A stretch of DNA of 64,000 bases, taken from positions 1-64,000 of the forward strand of contig QKCJ01000037.1 in the NCBI GenBank assembly GCA_003245715.1, given 5' to 3'. This stretch comes from a bacterium (GTDB taxonomy: Bacteria; Planctomycetota; SZUA-567). This document shows, one piece after another, positions 44,591 to 52,406 of this stretch. How positions within the stretch are numbered: the first letter of the stretch is position 1; the number at the start of each line of letters is the position of its first letter. Both the position numbers and the translations under genes were made by a program. The notes under the pieces are model-generated. The model was not told where the DNA came from. It saw only the letters and a list, made by a program, of their open reading frames with translations, and ran no database searches.

Positions 44591-44628
44591 AAAGGCGGTG
44601 TTGCAGATAATTGCAGCATCGCCTTTTT
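44591..44628 (+). terminator. Rho-independent terminator after the esterase gene
   Basis: AAAGGCG pairs with CGCCTTT and an inner TGTTGC with GCAGCA (44591-44604 with 44613-44626), then T-rich sequence. Confidence 0.87.
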
Positions 44629-44661
44629 CTTTGATTGCTCAGGTGTAAACTAAAGGTTGTT

Positions 44662-45738
44662 TCAGATCAGGTCTGGTGCGTTGGGGTCGATGACGATCTG
44701 TCCCTTGTCCTGCAGGGTCACGGCGAAGTCGATAACCGCCTGCTGCGCTTCATCAATTGCTGAGAGACGAACCTGTTCATTGGCTGCCGACTCTATTTCC
44801 TCGATTATCAATTGCGCGCGGTTTTTACTGATTGAGTGGTAAACCTTCTGCTGCAGCTCTTCTGAGGCAAAGCGTAGCGCCATGGCCGCGACCTTCAGGT
44901 CGATATTGGTGAATATTTTACCAAGGGTAATCTTGTCGCTATGCTCAAGGTCGGCAAAGTCAAACATCTGCTCATGCAGTTTGTCATAAAGCTCGGGCAG
45001 TTCGTGCATTACATTATTGCGTACACTCACGTCAGCCTCGCGCAGAATGTGCGCCGCCAGCGCCATGCCGTCGATTTTATGCGCACCACGTCCTGGTTTT
45101 GCTCCGCCGGGCGCTCTCTGTCCTGCCGGTGGTGAAGCGACAACTTTCTTTCTTTTGGCCTGCTCAAGCATGGCCTGCATCGCACTCTCACGCAGCGCGT
45201 TATCAGTATTAGCATCCACATTTTCTGTCTGTGCATATCCGGAAGACGCTTCCTGCGACATGGCACCCAGTGCATCTCTGGCAGCATTTCTGGTCGCTTC
45301 GGAAGGATTGCCGGCTTGCGGCGCCGGTTGGGAAAATCCCTGCGGTTTCTGACCGGGCGGGATAATGCGCGCCGGAACGATTTCAGGGCCGTTAATGTTG
45401 GTCTTGCTCTTGTGTCCTTTAATCAGCCCTTGCAGATCCGAGATTGATTCACCCAGAGTCTTCTGCGGCTTCGGGGCGGGGGCGGGGCACTTCTTGCGCA
45501 GCTCGTCAGCAATGTCAACCAGTACATCCCTGGGCATCTGCCGTGACTTACTCATCGCCGCCGCCACATCACGCCGGACATTGTCATCCATCGAAGCCAT
45601 GATCTTTGCACTCGCCGCCGGTGGCATCATGCACAACGCCGCACCCTGCACAAAGGCAAGCTCGGTACTGAGAATCTCCGCAACCTGCGAGGGCGGCATA
45701 TTCTCAAGAAAGACAAAAGGATTCGCTCGGTCTGGCAA
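44662..45738 (-). CDS. FliG-like flagellar motor-switch homologue in a non-flagellar context
   Basis: 358 residues. A TTG start at 45738 is backed by GAGGAG 7-8 nt upstream. Residues about 5-85 resemble the FliG middle domain (FLENMPPSQVAEILSTEL, AASAKIMASMDD). After a long Pro/Gly/Ala/Gln-rich linker (about 85-225), residues 225-352 match FliG-C: MFDFADLEHSDKITLGKIF, DLKVAAMALRFASEELQQKV, and SAIDEAQQAVIDFAV. No other flagellar gene is in the window. It may serve gliding, secretion or an unrelated rotary machine, or be part of a distant flagellar set. Confidence 0.8.
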   Translation of the reverse strand: MPDRANPFVFLENMPPSQVAEILSTELAFVQGAALCMMPPAASAKIMASMDDNVRRDVAAAMSKSRQMPRDVLVDIADELRKKCPAPAPKPQKTLGESISDLQGLIKGHKSKTNINGPEIVPARIIPPGQKPQGFSQPAPQAGNPSEATRNAARDALGAMSQEASSGYAQTENVDANTDNALRESAMQAMLEQAKRKKVVASPPAGQRAPGGAKPGRGAHKIDGMALAAHILREADVSVRNNVMHELPELYDKLHEQMFDFADLEHSDKITLGKIFTNIDLKVAAMALRFASEELQQKVYHSISKNRAQLIIEEIESAANEQVRLSAIDEAQQAVIDFAVTLQDKGQIVIDPNAPDLI

Positions 45739-45839
45739 AACAGACTCCTCAACTTTAATCGGATAATTAATGTATTCTCTATTACTGACCGGTGCTAGTC
45801 AAGATATTTTTTGGTTGGATCTGAGTGAGTTATAAGTAT

Positions 45840-45851
45840 GCCAACGTTGGC
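45840..45851. promoter_or_regulatory. Perfect palindrome upstream of the phosphofructokinase gene
   Basis: GCCAACGTTGGC, a 12-bp perfect inverted repeat with the central CpG typical of LacI-family operators. It lies 50-odd bp before the -35 box of the PFK promoter and about 100 bp from the FliG-like start on the other strand. Confidence 0.4.
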
Positions 45852-45901
45852 GGGTGATTTATTTGGCTTGGTTTTGGTTAATCTGGGGCAAAACCCTTGC
45901 A

Positions 45902-45930
45902 TTGGACACATAATTCCTTATTAATATAGA
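45902..45930 (+). promoter_or_regulatory. Putative promoter of the phosphofructokinase gene
   Basis: TTGGAC (45902-45907) and TATAGA (45925-45930) with 17-bp spacing, leaving an 80-nt leader to ATG 46015. Confidence 0.5.
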
Positions 45931-46014
45931 TTCCGCAAAACATACAAAATGGTAAAGTTTTTCTTTTTTGGAATACTTTTTAGCAAAGAATTATAAGACA
46001 CAGGAGAGATGCAA

Positions 46015-47250
46015 ATGGGTAAGCTTGAAGGTAACGCAATTGTCTTCACACAGGGTGGTCCTACAGCGGTTATCAATGCCAGCTGGGTTGGTGTGGTTGA
46101 AGGTCTGATGGATGCAGAAGAGGTCACAGGTATCTGGGGCAGCATGCATGGTATTGACGGTATTCTTAACGAAGAGTTCGTTGACCTGCGCAAGCAGAGT
46201 GTTGAAACTCTCAACGCTATTGCCCACACTCCGGCAACTGCTCTTGGTTCAACCCGTCACAAGCCAAACGCTGAAGCCAACCAGAAGATGCTTGAAGTCT
46301 TCAAGAAGTACAACATCCGTTATGTCTTCGGTGCCGGTGGTAACGATACCTCAGAATCACTTGACATCATCAACGACGAAGCCAAGGCTCAGGAATACGA
46401 ACTGCGTATGTTCCACGTTTCAAAGACTGTTGACTGCGACCTGATGGAAAATGACCACACCCCGGGTTACGGTTCTGCTGCCCGTTATGTTGCCAGCGCT
46501 TTCCGTGGTGTTGACCTTGATAACAAGGCTTTTGGCGGTATTTACCTCGGTGTCTGCATGGGCCGTCACGCAGGCTTCCTGACTGCTGCTTCAGCTCTTG
46601 GCAAGGAATTCAAGGACTCAGGTCCTCACCTCGTTTACGTTCCGGAAAAGGCTTTTGACCTTGAGAAGTTCGTTGTTGACGTTGAGAAGGTTTATAAGGA
46701 ACACGGCCGCTGTGTGATCGCTGTTTCTGAAGGTATTGAAGACAAGAACGGCACACCGATCCTGCAGCTCCTCTCAACCGGTGAGCTTGAAGCTGACAGC
46801 CACGGTAACGTTCAGCTCTCAGGTACCGGCGCTCTGGCTGACGCACTTGTCGGCAAGATCCGCGAACACCTCGAAGGCAAGGGAATCGTCAAGAAGCTCC
46901 GCGCCCGTGGCGACACCTTCGGTTACCTGCAGCGCTCATGGCCTGACCAGAGCTCAGTTGACCGTGAAGAATCACTCAACGTCGGCCGCACCGCTGCCAA
47001 GGAAGCTCTCTCAGGTAATGTTGACGGATCAATCGCTATTCAGCGCGTAAGCGATGAGCCATACGAAGTCAAGTTTGTCCGCGTTCCTCTGAAGGCTGTT
47101 GCCGGTAAGACCCGTCACCTTCCTGAAGAGTTCATCAACGCAGAAGGTAACAACGTTACCGACGCATTCATGAAGTGGGGTCTTCCACTCATCGGTGAAC
47201 AGGTCAAAATCGGCGAGCTTGACCTTACCAAGATGGTAGAAAAGAAATAA
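46015..47250 (+). CDS. Pyrophosphate-dependent 6-phosphofructokinase
   Basis: ATG 46015 is chosen because AGGAGAG is about 8 nt upstream but only 2 nt from ATG 46009 (411 residues). Group III PFK signatures are VFTQGGPTAVINASW at the N-terminus, FGAGGNDTSESLDI, SKTVDCDLMENDHTPGYGSA and MGRHAGFLTAASAL. GGND in place of the ATP-type GGDGS indicates PPi as phosphoryl donor. It interconverts fructose-6-phosphate and fructose-1,6-bisphosphate. Codon choice is strikingly different from neighbours (AAC, TTC, GAC, CTC, GGT dominate), a sign of high expression. Confidence 0.93.
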   Translation: MGKLEGNAIVFTQGGPTAVINASWVGVVEGLMDAEEVTGIWGSMHGIDGILNEEFVDLRKQSVETLNAIAHTPATALGSTRHKPNAEANQKMLEVFKKYNIRYVFGAGGNDTSESLDIINDEAKAQEYELRMFHVSKTVDCDLMENDHTPGYGSAARYVASAFRGVDLDNKAFGGIYLGVCMGRHAGFLTAASALGKEFKDSGPHLVYVPEKAFDLEKFVVDVEKVYKEHGRCVIAVSEGIEDKNGTPILQLLSTGELEADSHGNVQLSGTGALADALVGKIREHLEGKGIVKKLRARGDTFGYLQRSWPDQSSVDREESLNVGRTAAKEALSGNVDGSIAIQRVSDEPYEVKFVRVPLKAVAGKTRHLPEEFINAEGNNVTDAFMKWGLPLIGEQVKIGELDLTKMVEKK

Positions 47251-47360
47251 GCGTTTTTTACGCAATTGATTATACCAGGCCGCGCCCTTTTACCGGGGTG
47301 CGGCTGATTTATGAGGGCAGGAATATTTCTGCCATATGATTAAAAAGGATAAGGAAAAAA

Positions 47361-47927
47361 ATGGATAGCGCAAAACTTGGTAATCCTGCGGTGGTTGGTC
47401 TGGCCGGCTTTGGCATGACGACAATGGTTCTGCAGTTTCACAATCTTGGCTGGTGCGGAATCGCTCCGGTTATCTGGCTTGGTCTGGTCTTTGGTGGCAG
47501 CGCACAGCTTATTGCCGGCCTGATGGAATTTAAAAAGGGTAACAATTTCGGCTTCTGCGCCTTTACTGCTTATGGCGCGTTCTGGATTGCAACCTGTCTG
47601 ATGCTGATCTTCGGCAAGGGCGCGGTTGAAGGTTCACTCTTTAATTTCAGTGCGCATGACCTTGGTCTGTATCTGGCCGTATGGGGCGTCTTTACACTGA
47701 TTATGTTCATCGCTTCAACCAAACATAACGTTCTGCTGGCGCTGATCTTCCTGACATTGACACTCGGCTTCTTCGGCCTTGCGGCCAAGGATTTCACCGG
47801 CATTGCCATTATCGGCAAAATTGCTGCGTATGATCTGATTGTCTGTGCGCTTCTTGCCTGGTACGGCATGGCTGCTGCGGTTTATGCTGAAGCCGGTATC
47901 AAGCTTCCAGTCGGCGCACGCGGCTGA
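47361..47927 (+). CDS. Acetate/succinate transporter of the GPR1/FUN34/YaaH (SatP) family
   Basis: 188 residues, six membrane segments. The family signature appears as NPAVVGLAGFGMTTMVLQFHN at the N-terminus, with FGGSAQLIAGLMEFKKGNNFGF next. It should be an acetate or succinate:proton symporter or channel in the inner membrane. AAGGATAAGGAA precedes the ATG. It lies 110 bp after the phosphofructokinase gene and could share its transcript, linking glycolysis to organic-acid exchange. A strong terminator follows. Confidence 0.92.
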   Translation: MDSAKLGNPAVVGLAGFGMTTMVLQFHNLGWCGIAPVIWLGLVFGGSAQLIAGLMEFKKGNNFGFCAFTAYGAFWIATCLMLIFGKGAVEGSLFNFSAHDLGLYLAVWGVFTLIMFIASTKHNVLLALIFLTLTLGFFGLAAKDFTGIAIIGKIAAYDLIVCALLAWYGMAAAVYAEAGIKLPVGARG

Positions 47928-47951
47928 TACTTTTGCAATAACCCAATTATG

Positions 47952-47982
47952 AACCGCCGCAGAGTTTTGCGGCGGTTTTTTT
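47952..47982 (+). terminator. Rho-independent terminator after the SatP-like gene
   Basis: A perfect 10-bp stem (47952-47961 with 47968-47977), a 6-nt loop and a T run. Confidence 0.95.
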
Positions 47983-47992
47983 ACGGATTGAC

Positions 47993-48022
47993 TTGACATT
48001 TGACGCCGTAACTTAATAATAA
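47993..48022 (+). promoter_or_regulatory. Promoter of the UDP-glucuronate epimerase gene
   Basis: A perfect -35 TTGACA (47993-47998) and TAATAA (48017-48022, 18-bp spacer; an overlapping TAATAA at 48014 would give 15). Confidence 0.55.
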
Positions 48023-48063
48023 ATATCCGCTTATAGTTGAATGGCAGGGACGGAAAATATCCT

Positions 48064-49071
48064 ATGAAAATACTTATAACAGGTGCGGCCGGCTTTATCG
48101 GCTTTCATACATCCAAAAAATTACTTGAGCGCGGCGACGAGGTTGTCGGGCTTGATTGCGTTAATGATTATTATGATCCGGCAATCAAGGAGGCACGCCT
48201 TGGGATTCTGGGGAAGTTTGATACTTTCTCATTTGTGAAAATGAACATTGCCGACCGTGAGGCGATTGAAAAATTCTTTGCTGCTAATTCATTTGACCGG
48301 GTAATCAATCTGGCGGCGCAGGCGGGTGTGCGTTATTCAATTGAAAACCCGCATGTTTATATCGACAGCAATATTCAGGGCTTCATCAATATCCTTGAGG
48401 GGTGCCGCCACACCGGTGTCAAGCATCTGACCTACGCCTCATCAAGCTCGGTTTATGGTGCCAATGAAACGATGCCGTTTTCAATCCATGATAATATCGA
48501 CCACCCCGTTTCGCTGTATGCGGCAACCAAGAAATCAAATGAGTTGATGGCGCACTGCTACTCGCATCTTTATAACCTGCCGACGACGGGCTTGCGGTTC
48601 TTTACGGTTTACGGGCCGTGGGGCAGGCCGGATATGGCGTTGTTCCTCTTCACAAAGGCAATACTTGAGGATCGCCCCATTGATGTTTATAACTACGGCA
48701 AGATGCGCCGTGACTTCACTTATGTTGACGACATTGTTGAGGGTGTGGTGCGCGTCAGTGATAAAATTGCTGCGCCTAATCCCGAGTGGAGCGGCAAGAA
48801 CCCTGACCCGGGAACAAGTAAAGCGCCGTACCGCGTTTATAATATCGGCAATAACAACCCCGTTGAGTTGAATGATTTTATCGCGGCAATCGAAAAGTCA
48901 CTGGGTAAGGAAGCGAAGAAGAATTTACTGCCGATGCAGCCTGGTGATGTTCCGGCGACGATTGCTGATATTGACGACCTTGAGAAAGACATGGGCTACC
49001 GCCCGGAGACTCCGGTTGAGGTCGGCATTGAGAGGTTCATCAAGTGGTATCGCGAGTATTTTAATGTCTGA
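48064..49071 (+). CDS. NAD-dependent epimerase, UDP-glucuronate 4-epimerase-like
   Basis: 335 residues from ATG 48064 (the frame opens at TTG 48037). The Rossmann motif is [20 protein letters not shown], the catalytic Ser/Tyr/Lys are in [17 protein letters not shown] and [15 protein letters not shown], and [14 protein letters not shown] is the signature that distinguishes UDP-glucuronate 4-epimerases. It makes UDP-galacturonate for surface polysaccharide. The next gene overlaps its stop codon by 8 nt. Confidence 0.92.
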   Translation: MKILITGAAGFIGFHTSKKLLERGDEVVGLDCVNDYYDPAIKEARLGILGKFDTFSFVKMNIADREAIEKFFAANSFDRVINLAAQAGVRYSIENPHVYIDSNIQGFINILEGCRHTGVKHLTYASSSSVYGANETMPFSIHDNIDHPVSLYAATKKSNELMAHCYSHLYNLPTTGLRFFTVYGPWGRPDMALFLFTKAILEDRPIDVYNYGKMRRDFTYVDDIVEGVVRVSDKIAAPNPEWSGKNPDPGTSKAPYRVYNIGNNNPVELNDFIAAIEKSLGKEAKKNLLPMQPGDVPATIADIDDLEKDMGYRPETPVEVGIERFIKWYREYFNV

Positions 49072-49630
49072 AATAGTTGACAAAAGCACGCCCGAGAAGA
49101 TAAAGCGTCCGGCGCTATTATCAGTACTGTCAATTCTGCATTTCTTTGGCGGGATTGCTATGTTGGTGATTTTCTTTCTGGCTTTAAGTATGCCTGAGGA
49201 AGTTGCCAAGGTCGCTCAGCAGATGGGGCTTTCTTCATTTGTGCTGATAGTTGCGATAGTTTTTCTTGCGGTTATGTTGCTGGCCTCTGCGGTAGGGATG
49301 CGTATGGGGCTAAAGTGGGCTTGGTATCTCAGCAGTTTTTACTATATTTACGGCGTATTCAGAAACGCTTTTGCAGTGTTTAATATATGGCTGCTGTATG
49401 ACGGTGCTTCTGCTGAAGAGTTGGCGTCCCTATCGCGTTCCCCATCATATTATTATACCAAACATTCGGTGCGTGTAGTTATTCACTTGCTGATTTTTAT
49501 GTATTTTTATCGCCAACGTACGCTTGAATATTTCGGGCTTACTGCTCTGAAAAAGAAAAAGACAGTGGCTGTGCAAATCGCTATCTGCGTCTTTATCGTA
49601 ATTGTTTTTTCGCTGCTGGGGGCTGTCTGA
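49064..49630 (+). CDS. Small integral membrane protein of unknown function
   Basis: ATG 49064 lies in the last codons of the epimerase gene (8-nt overlap), giving 188 residues. Four or more hydrophobic segments are clear: [60 protein letters not shown], and [19 protein letters not shown] near the C-terminus. No family is recognised. The overlap suggests translational coupling, so a role in surface-polysaccharide synthesis or its membrane setting is possible but unproven. Confidence 0.72.
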   Translation: MSEIVDKSTPEKIKRPALLSVLSILHFFGGIAMLVIFFLALSMPEEVAKVAQQMGLSSFVLIVAIVFLAVMLLASAVGMRMGLKWAWYLSSFYYIYGVFRNAFAVFNIWLLYDGASAEELASLSRSPSYYYTKHSVRVVIHLLIFMYFYRQRTLEYFGLTALKKKKTVAVQIAICVFIVIVFSLLGAV

Positions 49631-49666
49631 AGTACATGCTCCTTGGGCAACGCTTAAGTCTTGTGA

Positions 49667-50932
49667 TTATTCAATTACCTCTCCAACCAGCTCTGAACCA
49701 TTCGCTCTTTTAATTACCACATTAATCAACTTGCCTTTTATGCACTCGTCGGTTGCCGGAATCAGCGTGCGCAGATAACGGGCGCTGTAGCCTTCCCAGA
49801 ACTTTCCCTCTTTCGTATCGCAGGGGCGCTCAAGGATAACGCTCTCTACTTTCCCGATTTGTGAAGCGGCAAATTCTGCGGCCAGATTGTCAGTAAGAAT
49901 CGTCAGTTCATCCTTGCGGCAATCGGTCTCCCACTGCGGACAGGCTTTCATGGTTGCTGCCGGTGTTCCCTCGCGTGGCGAGAATAAAAAGATATGTGAA
50001 CGGGAAAATTTGGCGGCGCGCACAGTCTGCAGGGTATGTTCGAAACTTCTCTGGTCTTCGCCGGGAAAGCCGACAATAATATCAGTTGTGATCGCGGGGG
50101 CAGGCAGGATCGCGCGGGTCATCTCGACAACTTGCAGAAATTCCCTTGTTGTGTATTTGCGGTTCATCGTCCGGAGGATATGATCGTCGCCTGACTGCAG
50201 TGGCAGGTGCAGATGCGGACAGATGACCGGGTTCTCGGCGATAGTCTCAATGAGTTTGCGCCCAGCGAATATCGGCTCGACCGAACCCATGCGAAGGCGC
50301 AGCAGGCCGGGGATTTGGGCTAGCTTGATTAGAATGTCAGCCAGAGACAGTCCCTTATAATTGTACGCCCCGATATTGATGCCAGTCAGTACCAGTTCGG
50401 TGTAGCCGTTCTCGACAAGCTGGGTAGCTTCCTGCAGAATTGCGTGCGGGCGGCGGCTTACGGGGTTGCCGCGGGCGTAGGGGATTATGCAGTACGAGCA
50501 GAAATTATCACACCCGTCCTGAACCTTTAGAAATGCCCGGGTATGCCCGGAAAACTCATTGATTGAGAAGGCGAAGCGGTCCTCTGGCTGGTCGTCGCAG
50601 CCGCGTACAAGGTAGGAGACAATGCCGGCTTTGTCAGCATTTTTGAAGCTGGCTTCGATCTCCATTTTTTCCGCCCATTCTTCTTTGATGTCCACCGCGC
50701 AGCCGGTGAGGATGATGCGGATTTCGGGGTTATCCTTGCGGGCTTTTCTGATGGCGTTGCGGCAGGTTGCTCCGGCGCGTCCGGTGACGGCGCAGCTGTT
50801 GACGATCATTAGCTGAGCGCCCAGTGCAGAGTCTGTTTCATACATGCCGGCTCTCAGCAAGGCCTCGCGGATTCCCTGTGATTCGTACTGATTGGTCTTG
50901 CAGCCAAAGCTTTTTATTGTAAAGGTCAGCAT
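49667..50932 (-). CDS. mtaB: tRNA t6A37 methylthiotransferase MtaB-like
   Basis: 421 residues. The N-terminal UPF0004 domain supplies Cys in SFGCKTNQYES, VNSCAVTG and LTGCAVD. The radical-SAM motif CxxxCxxC is QDGCDNFCSYCIIPYARG, and a TRAM domain ends the protein (GKLINVVIKRANGSELVGEV). The FGCKTNQYES form places it with MtaB rather than MiaB or RimO. It adds a methylthio group to t6A37 in tRNA. It is 23 bp downstream of the nitrilase-like gene on the same strand and probably co-transcribed. Confidence 0.92.
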   Translation of the reverse strand: MLTFTIKSFGCKTNQYESQGIREALLRAGMYETDSALGAQLMIVNSCAVTGRAGATCRNAIRKARKDNPEIRIILTGCAVDIKEEWAEKMEIEASFKNADKAGIVSYLVRGCDDQPEDRFAFSINEFSGHTRAFLKVQDGCDNFCSYCIIPYARGNPVSRRPHAILQEATQLVENGYTELVLTGINIGAYNYKGLSLADILIKLAQIPGLLRLRMGSVEPIFAGRKLIETIAENPVICPHLHLPLQSGDDHILRTMNRKYTTREFLQVVEMTRAILPAPAITTDIIVGFPGEDQRSFEHTLQTVRAAKFSRSHIFLFSPREGTPAATMKACPQWETDCRKDELTILTDNLAAEFAASQIGKVESVILERPCDTKEGKFWEGYSARYLRTLIPATDECIKGKLINVVIKRANGSELVGEVIE

Positions 50933-50955
50933 ATTTTCCGTAAATTGTCTGGGGG

Positions 50956-52119
50956 TTATTCTGTTATCTTCCTGGCGTCGTCGGTTTTTTCTGATGGTTT
51001 GTTTTCTGCCGGCATCGGTTCTTTCGCGTCATTAAGTGGGACATCCTGAACGAGAAGGAATTCACCTTCGCTCTCCCCTTCAGCGGCCAGCAGTTTGCCT
51101 TGCCGGCTGCAGATGCGGCTCAGGCCGTAGCCGGACCATTCAGGAGTGAAGTTGCTGCCCCAGTTCGCCAGGACGATGGCTGAATTACTGGCGGGGGCAA
51201 AATTCCTGTATTTGGCGTTGATCCATTTTTCAAGTTTCTTGCCGAAAAACGCCGCGCTGTGCAGGATCAGGTCGGTCTTCTTTTCCTTAAAGAGCAGATA
51301 AGTCTGATCCAGATCGTAGGAGATGCTGAGTCCTACTCTGGCGTACGGGGTCTGTGCGACCTGCATCTCGGATTCATCCGGGCTGGCCCAGTTCATGTCG
51401 GCAATCGCCCAGAGTTTGCGCTTGCGGTACTTGAGTATGATTTTCCCCTCTTCTGAGATCAATACAAGGGATGAATAGAAATTGTCCTTGTCCTGCTCGA
51501 TAAGTGGCAGGGCGATATAGAGCTTAAGCTCCTGCGCGAGTTTACAGAAGAGTTCGGTCGCTTTGCCGGGGATTGGCTGTGCGGCAGGTTTGACCGGGAA
51601 AAAATCAGCAAATTCATGTGCTTTGGTGGCTGTCTGCGCGTCGGTGGCCCAGAGGTTCCAGTTGTCAAGATCGGCATAACCGGGAAGGGCCGCTTCCGGG
51701 AAAACAATGAACTTTGCCTTGAGTTGTGCGGCCTTCTTGCAGAAAGCGGCGATCTTTTTCATGTTTTCTTCGGGTTTATTGAAAATTGGTGCAATCTGCG
51801 CAGAGGCAACCCGGATAGCGTTTTCAGGGACATCTGCCGGTAAGGATTCGCGGACTGGCGCGTTTTTTTCGCTCGTGTCAGTGTCATTTTGGCTGTTTTT
51901 ATGAAAAAGCGGCTCATTATCGGTTACTTTGTAAGCCGGAGGTGTCGAAGAGAGTTTTTTGTCTTCCTGAGAGGCGGGAAAGACAAATATCCGCAGGAGA
52001 ACCAATAACAGAGAGAACAGAATGATCCATAACGCACCCTTACGGCGCGGGGTCGGCTGATTCAACTCGCTGCTGATTAGAATACTGATTTTGTCGTTTT
52101 TTTTGCCTGTTTGTGACAT
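50956..52119 (-). CDS. Membrane-anchored nitrilase-superfamily protein lacking the catalytic Cys
   Basis: 387 residues. One membrane helix (ALWIILFSLLLVLLRIFVF, about 29-47) with a positive N-terminal flank suggests the domain lies in the periplasm. The carbon-nitrogen hydrolase fold starts at about 101 (AIRVASAQIAPIFN). Glu142 (VFPEAALPG) and Lys233 (YRKRKLW) of the Glu-Lys-Cys triad are kept, but the nucleophile position in GLSISYDLD is Ser267 (TCC at 51319-51321) in place of Cys. It may be a binding protein or an unusual hydrolase. A C-terminal charged tail follows. Confidence 0.82.
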   Translation of the reverse strand: MSQTGKKNDKISILISSELNQPTPRRKGALWIILFSLLLVLLRIFVFPASQEDKKLSSTPPAYKVTDNEPLFHKNSQNDTDTSEKNAPVRESLPADVPENAIRVASAQIAPIFNKPEENMKKIAAFCKKAAQLKAKFIVFPEAALPGYADLDNWNLWATDAQTATKAHEFADFFPVKPAAQPIPGKATELFCKLAQELKLYIALPLIEQDKDNFYSSLVLISEEGKIILKYRKRKLWAIADMNWASPDESEMQVAQTPYARVGLSISYDLDQTYLLFKEKKTDLILHSAAFFGKKLEKWINAKYRNFAPASNSAIVLANWGSNFTPEWSGYGLSRICSRQGKLLAAEGESEGEFLLVQDVPLNDAKEPMPAENKPSEKTDDARKITE

Positions 52120-52121
52120 AA

Positions 52122-52131
52122 ATCACCTCCT
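52122..52131 (-). promoter_or_regulatory. Full-length Shine-Dalgarno sequence of the nitrilase-like gene
   Basis: On the minus strand AGGAGGTGAT is complementary over ten bases to the standard 16S rRNA 3' end, at good distance from ATG 52119. It is the strongest ribosome-binding site in the window. Confidence 0.85.
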
Positions 52132-52290
52132 GTTTCTGACAATTATATTAAAATATCATTAAAAGTCCAAAAAATGCTGAAAATATTGAAAGAAAGCCCG
52201 TTGGCAGGGAAATTAATATCCGAGGAGTTGTGTATTCTCAACTGCCTGGGCGTTAGTGATTGCCTGGCAGTCAACAATTACCGGTAAAAC

Positions 52291-52318
52291 TTGACTTGCT
52301 GGCGGAGATTGCTATAAT
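52291..52318 (+). promoter_or_regulatory. Promoter of the lptD-like gene
   Basis: TTGACT (52291-52296) and a consensus TATAAT (52313-52318) are 16 bp apart, 88 bp before the start codon. Confidence 0.7.
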
Positions 52319-52406
52319 CTTTCCTGTTTGCTGTCAAACGGTTATATATCGTCAAAGGGCTATTTGCCGTATTGCGGCGGATTATTAAAAAAGGTGCTTT
52401 TTTCTG

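Noticed and set aside
46610..46846. Antisense frame within the phosphofructokinase gene
   Set aside because: Explained by the strong codon bias of the coding strand; its translation is Arg/Gln-rich and low-complexity.
48872..49063. Upstream extension of the membrane-protein frame inside the epimerase gene
   Set aside because: The extension is Arg-rich, out of frame with a well-conserved epimerase, and the real start at 49064 is obvious.
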